This document shows, piece by piece, positions 8,941-17,787 of a DNA stretch of 64,000 nucleotides (the first letter of the stretch is position 1; each line of letters opens with the position of its first letter). Both the position numbers and the translations under genes were made by a program. Source of the DNA: Microbacterium sp. XT11. GTDB taxonomy: Bacteria; Actinomycetota; Actinomycetes; Actinomycetales; Microbacteriaceae. The DNA is taken from NCBI RefSeq assembly GCF_001513675.1, contig NZ_CP013859.1:3225081-3289080 (forward strand). Direction: 5' to 3'. Below the pieces are notes generated by a model that saw nothing but the letters and a program-made list of their open reading frames with translations, had not been told where the DNA came from and did not search any database.

Positions 8941-10506
8941 TCACGCCGTCTCGACGAACTCCATGAGACGCTCGCCGCTGCGTTCGAAGATCCGCCCGCC
9001 GAGGGCTACGCCGATCACGAACACGCCGACGCCGGTGGCGATGCCGGCCCACAGCGTCGCAGGCGCGAACTGCTCTCCCTCGACAGCGGTGAGGACGAAC
9101 AGCCAGATGGTCGGCGCGCTCAGCGCGATGGCGCCCAGGAAGGCCGCGGCGGGTCCGTAGACGCCCCTCGACGTCGGCCGCTGCGGCTGCTGGAACGGGC
9201 TGTCGCCCGGACGCGACACCGCATACGGAGCCACCACCGACACGATGCTCGACAGTCCGAGCCCGGAGAGGAGGAGGCTGGCTGCGAGGCCGGTCAAGGG
9301 AAGGAGCAGACGCCAGTCGGTGATCCACAGCATCGTCATGGGAACCGCCACCGCCAGCACCGGGATCGCCACGATGAACACGGGGACGAGCCGGCCGAGA
9401 CGATCAGGAACCCCGCGCACGCCGCTCGCCACGTGGGTCCACAGCGCCGTCGAGTCGTAGGCGACGTCGTTGTGCGGCAGCCAGCCGAAGAAGAGGGCCA
9501 TGACAGGCACGGGCACCAGCGCGGCGATCTCGAGCGGGACTCCGGCGACCAGCAGCGGCAGCACCGTGAGCACGCCCGCGACGGGGACGACGACGAGGTT
9601 CATGATGTACCGCCGGTCCCGAAGCCAGTACACGAGGCTGCGGGCGGCGATCGCGCCGAAGGCATCCGACGGCATCAGCCCGAACCAGCCGAGCCCGGTG
9701 CGCTCGCGCGAGGCGACGGGTCGCTCCGTCGTCGTCAGCAGGCGGCGGACGAGCCAGCTCCAGACGAGCCAGAGAGCCGCAGCGGTCAGCACCGCGATGA
9801 CGGCGCTCGCCCAGGCGCCGGCCGCGTCTCCCGCGGCGGATGCGAACAGGAAGCCCGATGGGGCGGCGAGGGGCGTGAGCCCCACGGTCGCCGTGATCGA
9901 CGCCACGGCTGCGGGGACGTGCCCGTCCCATTTGAGCGAGGCGAGGAAGACGGCGACGGGGAACGCGATGACGATGAGCGCGAGCGCGAACAGCGCGGTG
10001 AGCTCTCGCGACCTGCGCTCGGGGAGGAGCAGCGCATTGATCGCCATGCCGATGCGCGCCGCCAGCACCGTGGTCATCGCTCCCACCACGCTCATGGCGA
10101 TGGCTGCGGGCCACGGTGCGCCGAGCCGCACCGCGACGATGCACACGCACACGGTCACGGCGACGAGCGCCATGCTGGGGACGCTGACGAACGCCGCCAG
10201 GGTCAAGATCCAGGGCATCTGGCGCTCATCGACGCCGAACACCCCGAAACGCCGCGGGTCGAGCTGGTCCACAGCGCCGACGAGCACGGGGCCCACGAGG
10301 AATCCCAGCAGGATCGCGGCGCTGCCGAGCACCACCACGGTGCGTCCGACGGCGACCGGAGCATGGTCCAGGCTGAGGACGGCGAGGCAGACGACAGTCG
10401 TGAGCGCGATCACGACGGCGAGCAGCACGAGCGTACGCCCCCTGCGATGGTCGCGCAGCGCGCCCACCAGCAGGGCTGCTCTCAGTCGGAGAATGTGTGC
10501 AGCCAC
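8941..10506 (-). CDS. ABC exporter membrane protein, about 12 helices
   Basis: A 521-residue hydrophobic protein with about 12 predicted membrane segments and one larger cytoplasmic stretch near the middle (RLLTTTERPVASRERTG). No cysteine or catalytic motif stands out. I chose GTG 10506 because a GGAGGGG motif lies seven bases upstream and the start overlaps the end of the ATPase gene by 25 bases; the frame runs on to 10641 but that part is out-of-frame ATPase sequence. It forms a two-gene unit with the ATPase and is presumably its membrane partner in an ABC-2-like exporter. Substrate unknown. Confidence 0.8.
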   Translation of the reverse strand: MAAHILRLRAALLVGALRDHRRGRTLVLLAVVIALTTVVCLAVLSLDHAPVAVGRTVVVLGSAAILLGFLVGPVLVGAVDQLDPRRFGVFGVDERQMPWILTLAAFVSVPSMALVAVTVCVCIVAVRLGAPWPAAIAMSVVGAMTTVLAARIGMAINALLLPERRSRELTALFALALIVIAFPVAVFLASLKWDGHVPAAVASITATVGLTPLAAPSGFLFASAAGDAAGAWASAVIAVLTAAALWLVWSWLVRRLLTTTERPVASRERTGLGWFGLMPSDAFGAIAARSLVYWLRDRRYIMNLVVVPVAGVLTVLPLLVAGVPLEIAALVPVPVMALFFGWLPHNDVAYDSTALWTHVASGVRGVPDRLGRLVPVFIVAIPVLAVAVPMTMLWITDWRLLLPLTGLAASLLLSGLGLSSIVSVVAPYAVSRPGDSPFQQPQRPTSRGVYGPAAAFLGAIALSAPTIWLFVLTAVEGEQFAPATLWAGIATGVGVFVIGVALGGRIFERSGERLMEFVETA

Positions 10507-12308
10507 TCGAGCCCCTCCACCTCTCCCGTGCCGCCGGACAGCTCGACGAACCGCGCCTCGAGGCTCTGGCCCGCTCGCACCTCGTCGATGGTGCCCTCTG
10601 CGAGCACGGAGCCGCCGACGATGATCGCCACACGCGAGCACACCCGTTCGACGAGGTCCATGCCGTGACTGGAGAGGATCACTGTACCGCCGTGGGCGAC
10701 ATAGGCGCGGAGGATGTCGAGGATCACCGCGGACGACACCGGATCGACGGCCTCGAAGGGCTCGTCCAGCACGAGGACGCGCGGCGAATGGATCATGGCC
10801 CCGGCGAGCATGACCTTCTTCGTCATCCCCGCGGAGTAGTCCGAGACGACACGGCCGAGCGCGTCAGCAAGGTCGAAGGCTCTGGCGAGGTCGGCGACGC
10901 GCTTCTCGATGACGTCGGCGGAGAGCCCGCGGAGCAGACCGTAGTAAAAGAGCAGCTGGCGGCCGGTCAGCCGATCGAACGTGCGGAGACGGTCGGGAAG
11001 CACGCCCATCATCCGTTTGGCTGCGAGCGGCTTCGACGTCTGGTCGACACCGCAGATCGTCACATCGCCTGCGTCAGCACGCAGGAGCCCGGCGACGATC
11101 GAGAGGGTCGTGGTCTTGCCTGCGCCGTTGGGGCCGACGATGCCGTAGAACGAGCCGGCCGGCACGGTGAGATCGATGCCGTTCACGGCGACGTGGTCGC
11201 CGAAGGTCTTCACGAGACCGCGGATGCGGATGGCCTCGGCAGCAGACGTCTCGCCGCGCTCATCGGCTGACGTCGGCTCCACAGCATCCCTCGCCGTCTC
11301 GGCGGAATCCTCAGAACCCTCAGCAGACGCGGTCTCGGCAAGCGCGGTCTCAGCGGGCGCGGTCTCGGCAGGCGCGGTCTCAGCGAGCGCGGTCTCGGCA
11401 GGCGCGGTCTCAGCAGGCGCGGTCTCGGCAGGCGTGGTCTCAGCGGATGTCCCGTCGGAGGTCGCAGCCGCCCGCTGCGACTCCTCGGCGGCCCCCACGA
11501 GCGCCGCTTCAGACGAAGGCTGCGCCTTCGGCGGAGCGACCTCGTCGGTGGCGGACGAGTCGGATGCCGCTGCGCGCGCGGCCGTCGCCTTGGCCGCTGC
11601 TGCCTTGGCCGCCGCGGCCTTCGCCGACGTCGCGCGGGCGGCGGCAGCACGCGCCGTCGACTTCGCTGCCGCGGATCTCTCGGCCGCGGACTTCACAGCG
11701 GCGGTCTTGGCCGCAGCCGCCGTCGACGTGGACCTCCCGGTCGCCTTCGTGCCCGCGGTCCTCGACGACGTCGCCTTCGACCCGGTCGTCTTCGCCCCGG
11801 TCGTCTTCGCCCCTGTCGTCTTCGGCTCAGCGGCCTTCAGGTCCGCGGTCTTCGACGCAGCCGCAGTCTTCGACGCAGCCGCAGTCTTCGACGCAGCCGC
11901 AGTCTTCGACGCAGCCGCGGTCTTCGACGACGCACTCTTCGCGGCAGTCGACTTCGACGCGGCGGCCTTCGACCCTGTCGCGCTCCCTGCACCGGTCTTC
12001 GACGCGGCGGCGGTCTTCGACCTGGCGCCGCCGGCCGTGTTCTTCGCCGCCGCAGCCTTCGCGGCCGCCGCCGACGGCTTGCTCGCACGTGCCCTCGCCG
12101 CGGCGGGCTTCGCGGTGGCGGTCTGCGCCTCCGCCGTCGATTCGGCGACAGCCTCCGCTGCTGCAGCGGCCTTCTCGCCCGCGGATTTCGCCGGGGCGCG
12201 CTTCACCGGCGGCTTCTTCACGGGAGCCTTCCTCGCCGGCGAGGTCTTCGCGGGCGGGATCGCGGCGTCAGCCACCTCTTCGGTGCGGTCGTCGGAGGGA
12301 GAAGTCAC
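10482..12308 (-). CDS. ABC transporter ATPase with ~355-residue histone-H1-like/acidic N-terminal tail
   Basis: The last 250 residues are a normal single ABC ATPase domain: Walker A GPNGAGKTTT near 390, signature YSAGMTKKV near 490, Walker B with LVLDEPFEAVDP near 513, then the switch histidine in LSSHGMDL. Before it lie about 355 low-complexity residues. Residues 1-265 are Lys/Ala/Ser/Thr-rich, with runs of TAAASK and TTGAK like histone H1 or HupB tails. Residues 265-355 are acidic with repeated ETAPA/ETALA. The tail is in frame throughout, and a leaderless -10 lies six bases before GTG 12308, so translation probably begins there. It pairs with the downstream permease. A function for the tail is not known to me. 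Confidence 0.85.
   Translation of the reverse strand: MTSPSDDRTEEVADAAIPPAKTSPARKAPVKKPPVKRAPAKSAGEKAAAAAEAVAESTAEAQTATAKPAAARARASKPSAAAAKAAAAKNTAGGARSKTAAASKTGAGSATGSKAAASKSTAAKSASSKTAAASKTAAASKTAAASKTAAASKTADLKAAEPKTTGAKTTGAKTTGSKATSSRTAGTKATGRSTSTAAAAKTAAVKSAAERSAAAKSTARAAAARATSAKAAAAKAAAAKATAARAAASDSSATDEVAPPKAQPSSEAALVGAAEESQRAAATSDGTSAETTPAETAPAETAPAETALAETAPAETAPAETALAETASAEGSEDSAETARDAVEPTSADERGETSAAEAIRIRGLVKTFGDHVAVNGIDLTVPAGSFYGIVGPNGAGKTTTLSIVAGLLRADAGDVTICGVDQTSKPLAAKRMMGVLPDRLRTFDRLTGRQLLFYYGLLRGLSADVIEKRVADLARAFDLADALGRVVSDYSAGMTKKVMLAGAMIHSPRVLVLDEPFEAVDPVSSAVILDILRAYVAHGGTVILSSHGMDLVERVCSRVAIIVGGSVLAEGTIDEVRAGQSLEARFVELSGGTGEVEGLEWLHTFSD
11329..11448. repeat. 15-bp tandem repeat, 8 copies, in the ABC ATPase gene
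   Basis: Units of the type GCGGTCTCGGCAGGC begin every 15 bases from 11329 to 11434. On the minus strand they encode the acidic ETAPA/ETALA pentapeptides. Copies differ mainly at third positions and at one Pro/Leu codon. Confidence 0.9.
11785..11829. repeat. 15-bp tandem repeat, 3 copies, in the ABC ATPase gene
   Basis: GTCGTCTTCGCCCCG begins at 11785, 11800 and 11815, the last copy diverged. It encodes TTGAK pentapeptides on the minus strand. Confidence 0.85.
11848..11937. repeat. 18-bp tandem repeat, 4 copies plus one diverged, in the ABC ATPase gene
   Basis: GTCTTCGACGCAGCCGCA begins at 11848, 11866, 11884 and 11902, nearly identical, with a diverged fifth unit at 11920. It encodes TAAASK hexapeptides. 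The near identity at DNA level points to recent slippage or unequal recombination. Confidence 0.9.
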
Positions 12309-12314
12309 CGGACT

Positions 12315-12320
12315 ACGGTA
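12315..12320 (-). promoter_or_regulatory. -10 hexamer TACCGT of the ABC ATPase gene
   Basis: Minus-strand TACCGT ends six bases before GTG 12308, which argues that the repetitive tail is part of the translated protein. Confidence 0.55.
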
Positions 12321-12559
12321 TCAACGGGCCCTCCGTTTGCCCGGAGAACCGCAACAATTCACCCTTCTTGCGCCATGCGTTCGCACCGCACGGCAGGTCA
12401 CGATGTGATTCTGAGTGTTGGGTGTGTACTCGGTCACGAATTGACAACGGGACGACGACTCCCCCTGGCTTCCCAGGCTCGATCGCTACCATGAGAGCGG
12501 CACGACGAAGTGTCTGGTCGGTGAACCGACCGTGAACACACCTTCCTTTAGGAGCTCTC

Positions 12560-13252
12560 GTGACTCTTCAGACCGTCATCCTCGCAGCCGGAATGGGCTC
12601 GCGCCTCGGTCGAGCGCTGCCGAAGCCGCTCACCGAACTCAGCGACGGCCGCACGATCATGCGTCAGCAGCACGACAACATCCGTGCCGCCTTCGGCTCC
12701 GACGCCCGCATCACCACCGTCGTCGGCTATCGCGCCGAGACCATCATCGAGGCCTTCCCCGACGTCAACTACGTGCACAACGAGCGCTACGACGAGACCA
12801 ACACGTCGAAGAGCCTGCTTCGCGCGCTGGCCGCCACCGGCAAGTCCGGCGTGCTGTGGATGAACGGCGACGTGGTCTTCGACCCGATGATCCTCGGCCG
12901 TGCGGCGTCGTACATCGAGCGCGATCAGTCGTTCGTCACCGTCAACACCGCGAAGGTCAGCGACGAAGAGGTGAAGTACACGGTCACCGCCGAGGGCTAC
13001 ATCAAGGAGCTCTCCAAGACGGTCAAGGGCGGCCTGGGCGAGGCCGTCGGCATCAACTACATCTCCTCGACGCACAAGAAGGCCTTCATGCGCCAGCTCC
13101 AGCGCGTCGACGACCAGGACTATTTCGAGCGCGGTCTCGAGCTGGCCATCGCAGAGGACGGCCTGCTGCTCGAGCCCATGGACGTCTCCGACCTGTACGC
13201 GGTCGAGATCGACTTCGCCGAGGACCTCGAGCGCGCGAACCTCTTCGTCTGA
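12560..13252 (+). CDS. Sugar-nucleotide / choline-phosphate nucleotidyltransferase (LicC-like)
   Basis: A 230-residue nucleotidyltransferase with the NTP-binding start [20 protein letters not shown]. The segment [15 protein letters not shown] resembles LicC-type cytidylyltransferases more than hexose-1-phosphate uridylyltransferases, and MNGDVVFDP supplies the metal-binding aspartate. It has no left-handed beta-helix domain. Likely role: activating a small phosphorylated group for a surface polymer. Translation starts at GTG 12560 behind TAGGAG with good spacing. A possible -10 (TACCAT, 12487-12492) lies about 70 bases upstream. A perfect hairpin follows, so it appears to be monocistronic. 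Donor and acceptor cannot be read from the sequence. Confidence 0.78.
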   Translation: MTLQTVILAAGMGSRLGRALPKPLTELSDGRTIMRQQHDNIRAAFGSDARITTVVGYRAETIIEAFPDVNYVHNERYDETNTSKSLLRALAATGKSGVLWMNGDVVFDPMILGRAASYIERDQSFVTVNTAKVSDEEVKYTVTAEGYIKELSKTVKGGLGEAVGINYISSTHKKAFMRQLQRVDDQDYFERGLELAIAEDGLLLEPMDVSDLYAVEIDFAEDLERANLFV

Positions 13253-13257
13253 CCGAA

Positions 13258-13300
13258 CGCCGAGAGCCCGCCCCGTCACGGGGCGGGCTCTCGGCGTTTT
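13258..13300 (+). terminator. Rho-independent terminator after the nucleotidyltransferase
   Basis: A perfect 18-bp stem (13258-13275 with 13279-13296), a TCA loop and four T residues. It begins five bases after the stop codon and is the clearest intrinsic terminator in the window. Confidence 0.9.
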
Positions 13301-13315
13301 CGCGGATCATCCGCC

Positions 13316-13321
13316 TAGGAT
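13316..13321 (+). promoter_or_regulatory. -10 hexamer TAGGAT of the 13328 gene
   Basis: TAGGAT, six bases, then ATG 13328. It follows the preceding terminator by 15 bases, so the two transcription units are tightly separated. Confidence 0.6.
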
Positions 13322-13327
13322 CTCGGC

Positions 13328-14344
13328 ATGGGGAAAAAGGTGCACAAGATCCACTCCCTGCCCGACGACGCTCCCTGGGACACGGGCATCCCGCCGGTCG
13401 GGTCGCAGGAGCATCCCCTCGTCATCCGAGGCCTCGATCGCGTGCTGTCGATCCAGCGTCCGCTCGTGCTCGCCCACATCCGCAGCATCCGCCTCCGGCA
13501 TCCGCACGCCACACCGACCGAGATCATCAGGATCCTCGAACGCCGGTACCTGGCCGCCGTGACGACGGGAGGCGCCGCCGTCGGCGCCACCGCCGTCGTA
13601 CCAGGTATCGGGACCGGCGTGACGCTCGCGCTGTCCGGCGTCGAGACCCTCGGCTTCGTGGAATCGACCGCTCTCTTCGCCCAGTCGGTCGCGGAGGTGC
13701 ACGGGATCGTCGTCGCCGACCCCGACAGGGCACGGGCCCTGGTGATGACCCTCATGCTGGGGAAAGAGGGGGTCGCCCTCATCAGCCAGCTCGCAGGCCA
13801 GGCGACGGGCCGAGGGGCCACACGTTCGTCGTACTGGGGCGAGCTCGTGACGAAGTCGCTTCCGCGGGCAGCCGTCGGCCCCGTGGTCGACCGCCTCAAG
13901 GCCATGTTCATGAAGCAGTTCGCCGCACGCGGAGGAGCCTCGTTCCTCGGCAAGGCGCTCCCCTTCGGCGTCGGAGCGGCGATCGGAGGAGCCGGGAACC
14001 ACATCCTGGGGCGGCGGGTGCTCACCACGTCGCACAAGGCCTTCGGGCCGCCACCCGCGCAGCTTCCGGCAGAGCTCGAGCCGGCAGACGGTGCCGAGAA
14101 GATCGAACAGCGGATGCTCCACGGCGCGCAGTTCCTGGGAAGCGCCGTGGCCGGTGCGGCCGGGACGGCGGTGCGGGGCGCCGGATGGGCGGGGCGCCAG
14201 ATAGCCGGGATAGGCCGCCGTCGCCGGAGCGAGGAGGCGGACGGAGCGGTCTCCGACGGTGCCCTTGCGCCAAAGGAACCGCCGCCCCGTTGTGTCGAGC
14301 ATCCAACGGTCCCGGCCGACCCGCCGCTAGGGTGGAATCCGTGA
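13328..14344 (+). CDS. Uncharacterised protein, possibly EcsC-like
   Basis: I do not recognise this 338-residue protein with certainty. A polar N-terminus ([16 protein letters not shown]) is followed by a basic helix, then an Ala/Gly-rich hydrophobic stretch (about 77-110: [19 protein letters not shown]) that may be one or two membrane hairpins. A second Gly-rich patch ([17 protein letters not shown]) lies near 215. The C-terminal 80 residues are low complexity. The overall pattern recalls EcsC-domain proteins, but this is only a resemblance. Its stop overlaps the pccB start by four bases (GTGA). It has its own leaderless promoter. Confidence 0.75.
   Translation: MGKKVHKIHSLPDDAPWDTGIPPVGSQEHPLVIRGLDRVLSIQRPLVLAHIRSIRLRHPHATPTEIIRILERRYLAAVTTGGAAVGATAVVPGIGTGVTLALSGVETLGFVESTALFAQSVAEVHGIVVADPDRARALVMTLMLGKEGVALISQLAGQATGRGATRSSYWGELVTKSLPRAAVGPVVDRLKAMFMKQFAARGGASFLGKALPFGVGAAIGGAGNHILGRRVLTTSHKAFGPPPAQLPAELEPADGAEKIEQRMLHGAQFLGSAVAGAAGTAVRGAGWAGRQIAGIGRRRRSEEADGAVSDGALAPKEPPPRCVEHPTVPADPPLGWNP
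14328..14333 (+). promoter_or_regulatory. -10 hexamer TAGGGT of pccB, inside the preceding gene
   Basis: TAGGGT, seven bases, then GTG 14341. It sits in the last codons of the 13328 gene, giving pccB-accE a possible independent promoter despite the overlap. Confidence 0.45.
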
Positions 14345-15930
14345 CGGAAAAGCCCGAACTCTCGACCACCGCCGGCAGAATCGCAGACCTCCGCGCTCGC
14401 TACAACGAAGCCGTTGTCGACGCCGAGAAGATCGCGCAGCAGAAGCAGCACGCCAAAGGCAAGATGACGGCGCGCGAGCGCATCGAGCTGCTCGTCGACC
14501 CCGGCAGCTTCGTAGAGTTCGACGAGTACGTGCGTCACCGCACCACGGCCTTCGGCATGGACCGCAACCGCCCGTACGGCGACTCCGTCGTCACGGGCGT
14601 CGGAACCATCCACGGACGCACCGTCGCCGTGTACTCGCAGGACTTCACCACGTTCGGCGGCTCGCTCGGCGAGGTCTCCGGCGACAAGATCATCAAGATC
14701 ATGGAGTTCGCGCTCCAGGGCGGCATGCCCATCATCGGCATCCTCGACTCCGGCGGCGCGCGCATCCAGGAGGGCGTCCTCGCCCTCAGCAAGTACGGCG
14801 AGATCTTCCGCCTCAACACGCGGTCGTCCGGCGTGATCCCGCAGATCTCGATCATCATGGGTCCGGCGGCCGGTGGCGCCGTCTACGGCCCAGCGCTCAC
14901 CGACTTCGTCATCATGGTCGACAAGACGAGTCAGATGTTCGTGACCGGCCCCGACGTCATCAAGACGGTCACCGGCGAGGACGTGGGCATGGAGGAGCTC
15001 GGCGGCGCGCTCACCCACAACACCCGCTCCGGTGTGGCCCACTACCTCGCGGAAGACGAGGACGATGCGATCGACTACGCCCGCACGCTGCTCGGCTACC
15101 TGCCAGACAACAACATGGCGGAGGTCCCCGGCTACGAGGGCGCGTTCGAGTGGGAGACGACGGATGCCGACCGCTCGCTGAACGCGATCATCCCCGACTC
15201 CCCCAACCAGCCGTACGACATCCACACGGTGATCGAGCACGTGGTCGACAACGGCGACTTCCTCGAGGTGCAGCCCCTGTTCGCCCCGAACATCGTGATC
15301 GGCTTCGGGCGGGTCGAGGGACGCTCGGTCGGCATCATCGCCAATCAGCCGTCGCAGATGGCCGGAACGCTGAACATCGAGGCCGGCGAGAAGGCGAGCC
15401 GGTTCGTGCGGTTCTGCGACGCGTTCTCGATCCCGATCGTGACCCTCGTCGACGTGCCGGGCTACCTCCCCGGGACCGACCAGGAATGGACCGGCGTGAT
15501 CCGCCGCGGCGCCAAGCTCATCTACGCCTACGCCGAGGCGACGGTGCCCCTGGTCACGGTCATCCTGCGCAAGGCGTACGGCGGCGCGTACATCGTGATG
15601 GGCTCCAAGCAGCTGGGCGCCGACGTGAACCTCGCCTGGCCCACGGCCGAGATCGCGGTCATGGGCGGACAGGGTGCGGTCAACATCCTGTATCGCGGCG
15701 AGATCAAGCGGGCGGAGGAGGCTGGTGAGGACGTCGCGGCCGTGCGCACGAAGCTGGCCAACGAGTACACGTACAGCGTGACGAGCCCGTTCCTCGCGGC
15801 GGAGCGCGGTGAGATCGACGGGATCATCGAGCCGGCGAACACGCGGGTCTCGATCGCGAAGGCGCTGCGCGCGCTTCGGGGCAAGCGCGCAGAGCTGCCG
15901 CCGAAGAAGCACGGGAACATCCCGCTGTGA
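14341..15930 (+). CDS. pccB: Acyl-CoA carboxylase beta (carboxyltransferase) subunit
   Basis: Transfers carboxyl from carboxybiotin to acetyl- or propionyl-CoA, giving malonyl- or methylmalonyl-CoA. The 529-residue protein has both crotonase-like halves: [34 protein letters not shown], the first oxyanion loop in [29 protein letters not shown], and in the second half [14 protein letters not shown] [13 protein letters not shown] and [16 protein letters not shown]. The open frame extends up to 12532 but that region is antisense or shadow; GTG 14341 gives the normal N-terminus. Translationally coupled to accE; the biotinylated alpha subunit accA3 is encoded at 22728. Confidence 0.94.
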   Translation: MTEKPELSTTAGRIADLRARYNEAVVDAEKIAQQKQHAKGKMTARERIELLVDPGSFVEFDEYVRHRTTAFGMDRNRPYGDSVVTGVGTIHGRTVAVYSQDFTTFGGSLGEVSGDKIIKIMEFALQGGMPIIGILDSGGARIQEGVLALSKYGEIFRLNTRSSGVIPQISIIMGPAAGGAVYGPALTDFVIMVDKTSQMFVTGPDVIKTVTGEDVGMEELGGALTHNTRSGVAHYLAEDEDDAIDYARTLLGYLPDNNMAEVPGYEGAFEWETTDADRSLNAIIPDSPNQPYDIHTVIEHVVDNGDFLEVQPLFAPNIVIGFGRVEGRSVGIIANQPSQMAGTLNIEAGEKASRFVRFCDAFSIPIVTLVDVPGYLPGTDQEWTGVIRRGAKLIYAYAEATVPLVTVILRKAYGGAYIVMGSKQLGADVNLAWPTAEIAVMGGQGAVNILYRGEIKRAEEAGEDVAAVRTKLANEYTYSVTSPFLAAERGEIDGIIEPANTRVSIAKALRALRGKRAELPPKKHGNIPL

Positions 15931-16151
15931 GCGCGCACGACCAGCAGCGTCCTCCGACGATCGAGATCGTGCGCGGGACCGCCACGGAAGAGGAGCTCGC
16001 CGCGCTGATCGCCGTGGTCAGCGACGCGTACGCGCAGGAGGAGGCGGATGCCGTCGCGCCCGAGCCGCGCGTGTCGGCGTGGACGCGCACACAGCGCCCG
16101 CTGCGCACGCCGTTGCGGCGGGACATCCCCTGGGGTCGCTTCGCCGGCTGA
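15927..16151 (+). CDS. accE: Acyl-CoA carboxylase epsilon subunit
   Basis: A 74-residue accessory subunit found in actinobacterial acyl-CoA carboxylases, where it stabilises the alpha-beta complex and raises activity. The sequence has the typical pattern: [19 protein letters not shown] at 13-31, a variable middle, then [14 protein letters not shown] and the C-terminal WGRFAG. GTG 15927 overlaps the pccB stop by four bases. Such short proteins are easily missed, but both ends match the family well. Confidence 0.85.
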   Translation: MSAHDQQRPPTIEIVRGTATEEELAALIAVVSDAYAQEEADAVAPEPRVSAWTRTQRPLRTPLRRDIPWGRFAG

Positions 16152-16180
16152 GCCGAGGGTTCACTCCCGAAATGCCTGCG

Positions 16181-16208
16181 GATCCGTGAGCCCCCCAGCT
16201 CACGGATC
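16181..16208. terminator. Hairpin between convergent accE and the ROK gene
   Basis: GATCCGTGAG (16181-16190) pairs with CTCACGGATC (16199-16208) around an 8-base C-rich loop, with a further four pairs possible across a one-base bulge. No T-tract. It could end transcription from either side. The rest of 16152-16344 shows nothing recognisable. Confidence 0.5.
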
Positions 16209-16344
16209 ACGCAGACGAACTCGCCGATTGATGCCGTCGAGACAGCCACGCATCACCCCAGATCGGCGCAGGCCAATACTACATCGATTAGAGATATTGC
16301 TCAAGAGACGATCAAGGTCGCCGATCTGCGGCGGGACATCGCGG

Positions 16345-17586
16345 TCAGTCGTCGAGATAGAGATCGGTCGCTCGAGGCGTGAGCACGGAGTCCAGCACCA
16401 CGCACGCGGCACCCACCGCGCCGACGTCGTCGCCGACGACCGACCCGTCGACGGGAATGGCCCGCAGCCCGCGCGTGGCGCTGCGCCCGTGCAGCTCCCC
16501 GGGGATCACGTCGAGGTACACGCCGGACACGCGAGACCAGAACGGGCCGCCGAGGACCACGCGGTCGACATCGAGCACGTTGCTCAGAGCAGCGATCAGC
16601 ACGGAGAGATTCCGCGCCGCCGCACGAAGAGCATCCAGAGCTGGCGCTTCTCCGCGATCCGCGCGTTCGCACAGATCGGTGAAGAGCTCCTCGACCGTGG
16701 AGGCGTCGTCGCGGCCCGGAAGGGCTCCTGTCCGCTGCGCCTGCTCCACGATCGCCTGCGGAGTGCACACGACCTCAACGCATCCGCGCGAACCGCAGGT
16801 GCATCGCGGCCCGTACGGGTCGACCATGATGTGACCGACTTCGCCGAAGTTGCGGGAGCTGCCGGGGATGGGCTCCCCCGCTCTGACGAGCGATGCGCCG
16901 ACACCTGTGCCGAGGTACACGAAGAGGAAGGACTCATCGGCGGGGCCCCTGCCCATCCAGAGCTCGCCGACCGCGGCCGCCGTCGTGTCCTTCTCGAGGG
17001 TCACAGCGAGACCGGTCGCCTCGGCGAGCACGGCGCGCAACGGCACCCGATGCCAGCCGTCGAGCTTCGGCGGGTCGATCACCGTGCCCTTCGCCGCGTC
17101 GAGCGGACCCGGCGCCGCCACGCCGACCCCCGCGATCGCGGAGCGATCGACCCCGGCATCCGCGATGAGCGCGCCGACGGCTTCCGCCATCGCCGCGACG
17201 ATGCGCTGGGGCTCGGTCGCAGGCGTGTGCGCAACGCGACGCCGCACCGGCGTCCCCGCGAGATCCAGGAGGACGAAGGTGATCACCGACGGATCGAGGT
17301 GCACCCCGATCGAGAAGCGGCTGTGCGGCACGAGCCGCAACATCACTCGCGGCTTCCCCGGCCCGGTGATGGTGCGCCCGGCTTCTTCGATGAACCCCTC
17401 GTCGAGCAGTCGACGCGTGATGTTGGTGACGGTCTGCGCCGACAGCCCGGTGGCCTCCGAGAGCTCGATCCTGCTCATCCCCTGGCCCGAGCGGCGGATC
17501 GTCTCGAGGATCACCGACTGGTTGAAGTCGCCCATACGGGGAAGATTGGTGCCGCGACGCATGCCCATCGTCTCATCCTCGCCCAT
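16345..17586 (-). CDS. ROK family transcriptional regulator
   Basis: A 413-residue sugar-responsive repressor. An N-terminal winged helix (about 18-75, with SRIELSEATGLSAQTVTNITRRL) is followed by a ROK sugar-kinase-like domain: VGVAAPGPLD, LEKDTTAAAVGELW, and the zinc-binding signature EVGHIMVDPYG plus CTCGSRGCVE. The start is uncertain: ATG 17586 lacks a ribosome site, whereas ATG 17568 (residue 7) has GAGG eight bases upstream. A minus-strand TATTTT at 17615-17610 is a possible -10. No sugar genes are adjacent, so the target is unknown. Confidence 0.88.
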   Translation of the reverse strand: MGEDETMGMRRGTNLPRMGDFNQSVILETIRRSGQGMSRIELSEATGLSAQTVTNITRRLLDEGFIEEAGRTITGPGKPRVMLRLVPHSRFSIGVHLDPSVITFVLLDLAGTPVRRRVAHTPATEPQRIVAAMAEAVGALIADAGVDRSAIAGVGVAAPGPLDAAKGTVIDPPKLDGWHRVPLRAVLAEATGLAVTLEKDTTAAAVGELWMGRGPADESFLFVYLGTGVGASLVRAGEPIPGSSRNFGEVGHIMVDPYGPRCTCGSRGCVEVVCTPQAIVEQAQRTGALPGRDDASTVEELFTDLCERADRGEAPALDALRAAARNLSVLIAALSNVLDVDRVVLGGPFWSRVSGVYLDVIPGELHGRSATRGLRAIPVDGSVVGDDVGAVGAACVVLDSVLTPRATDLYLDD

Positions 17587-17744
17587 CTTTGGTCGACATC
17601 GTGTCCCCCAAAATACCTACAGACAAACGTCGGCGGAAACGTGAAACTGAGTGTGACGCTTCGCGTTCGGCTGGTCGCTCTGTCCCAGGGTAGGCAGACG
17701 CCGACCGGCCATCAGCGGACAGTTTTCGGGTAACTGTGCCGCAC

Positions 17745-17777
17745 GGCGAGGGGCGGGCGGCTTCGCCGCCCCTCGCC
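17745..17777. terminator. GC-rich hairpin downstream of the two-component operon
   Basis: GGCGAGGGGCGG (17745-17756) and CCGCCCCTCGCC (17766-17777) form a perfect 12-bp stem with a 9-base loop. It lies 11 bases past the stop of the 17788 gene on the minus strand. The remaining bases up to the ROK gene hold no other clear signal. Confidence 0.55.
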
Positions 17778-17787
17778 CACTCTCTTC

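Noticed and set aside
11329..11937. CRISPR array
   Set aside because: The repeats are directly abutting, without spacers, in frame within a coding region.
12441..12446. Perfect -35 hexamer TTGACA upstream of the nucleotidyltransferase
   Set aside because: No -10 hexamer lies 16-19 bases downstream; the plausible TACCAT is 40 bases away.
13315..15912. 865-residue open frame on the minus strand
   Set aside because: It is antisense to the 13328 gene and pccB. Its translation is Arg/Asp/His-rich low complexity, as expected for a high-GC shadow frame.
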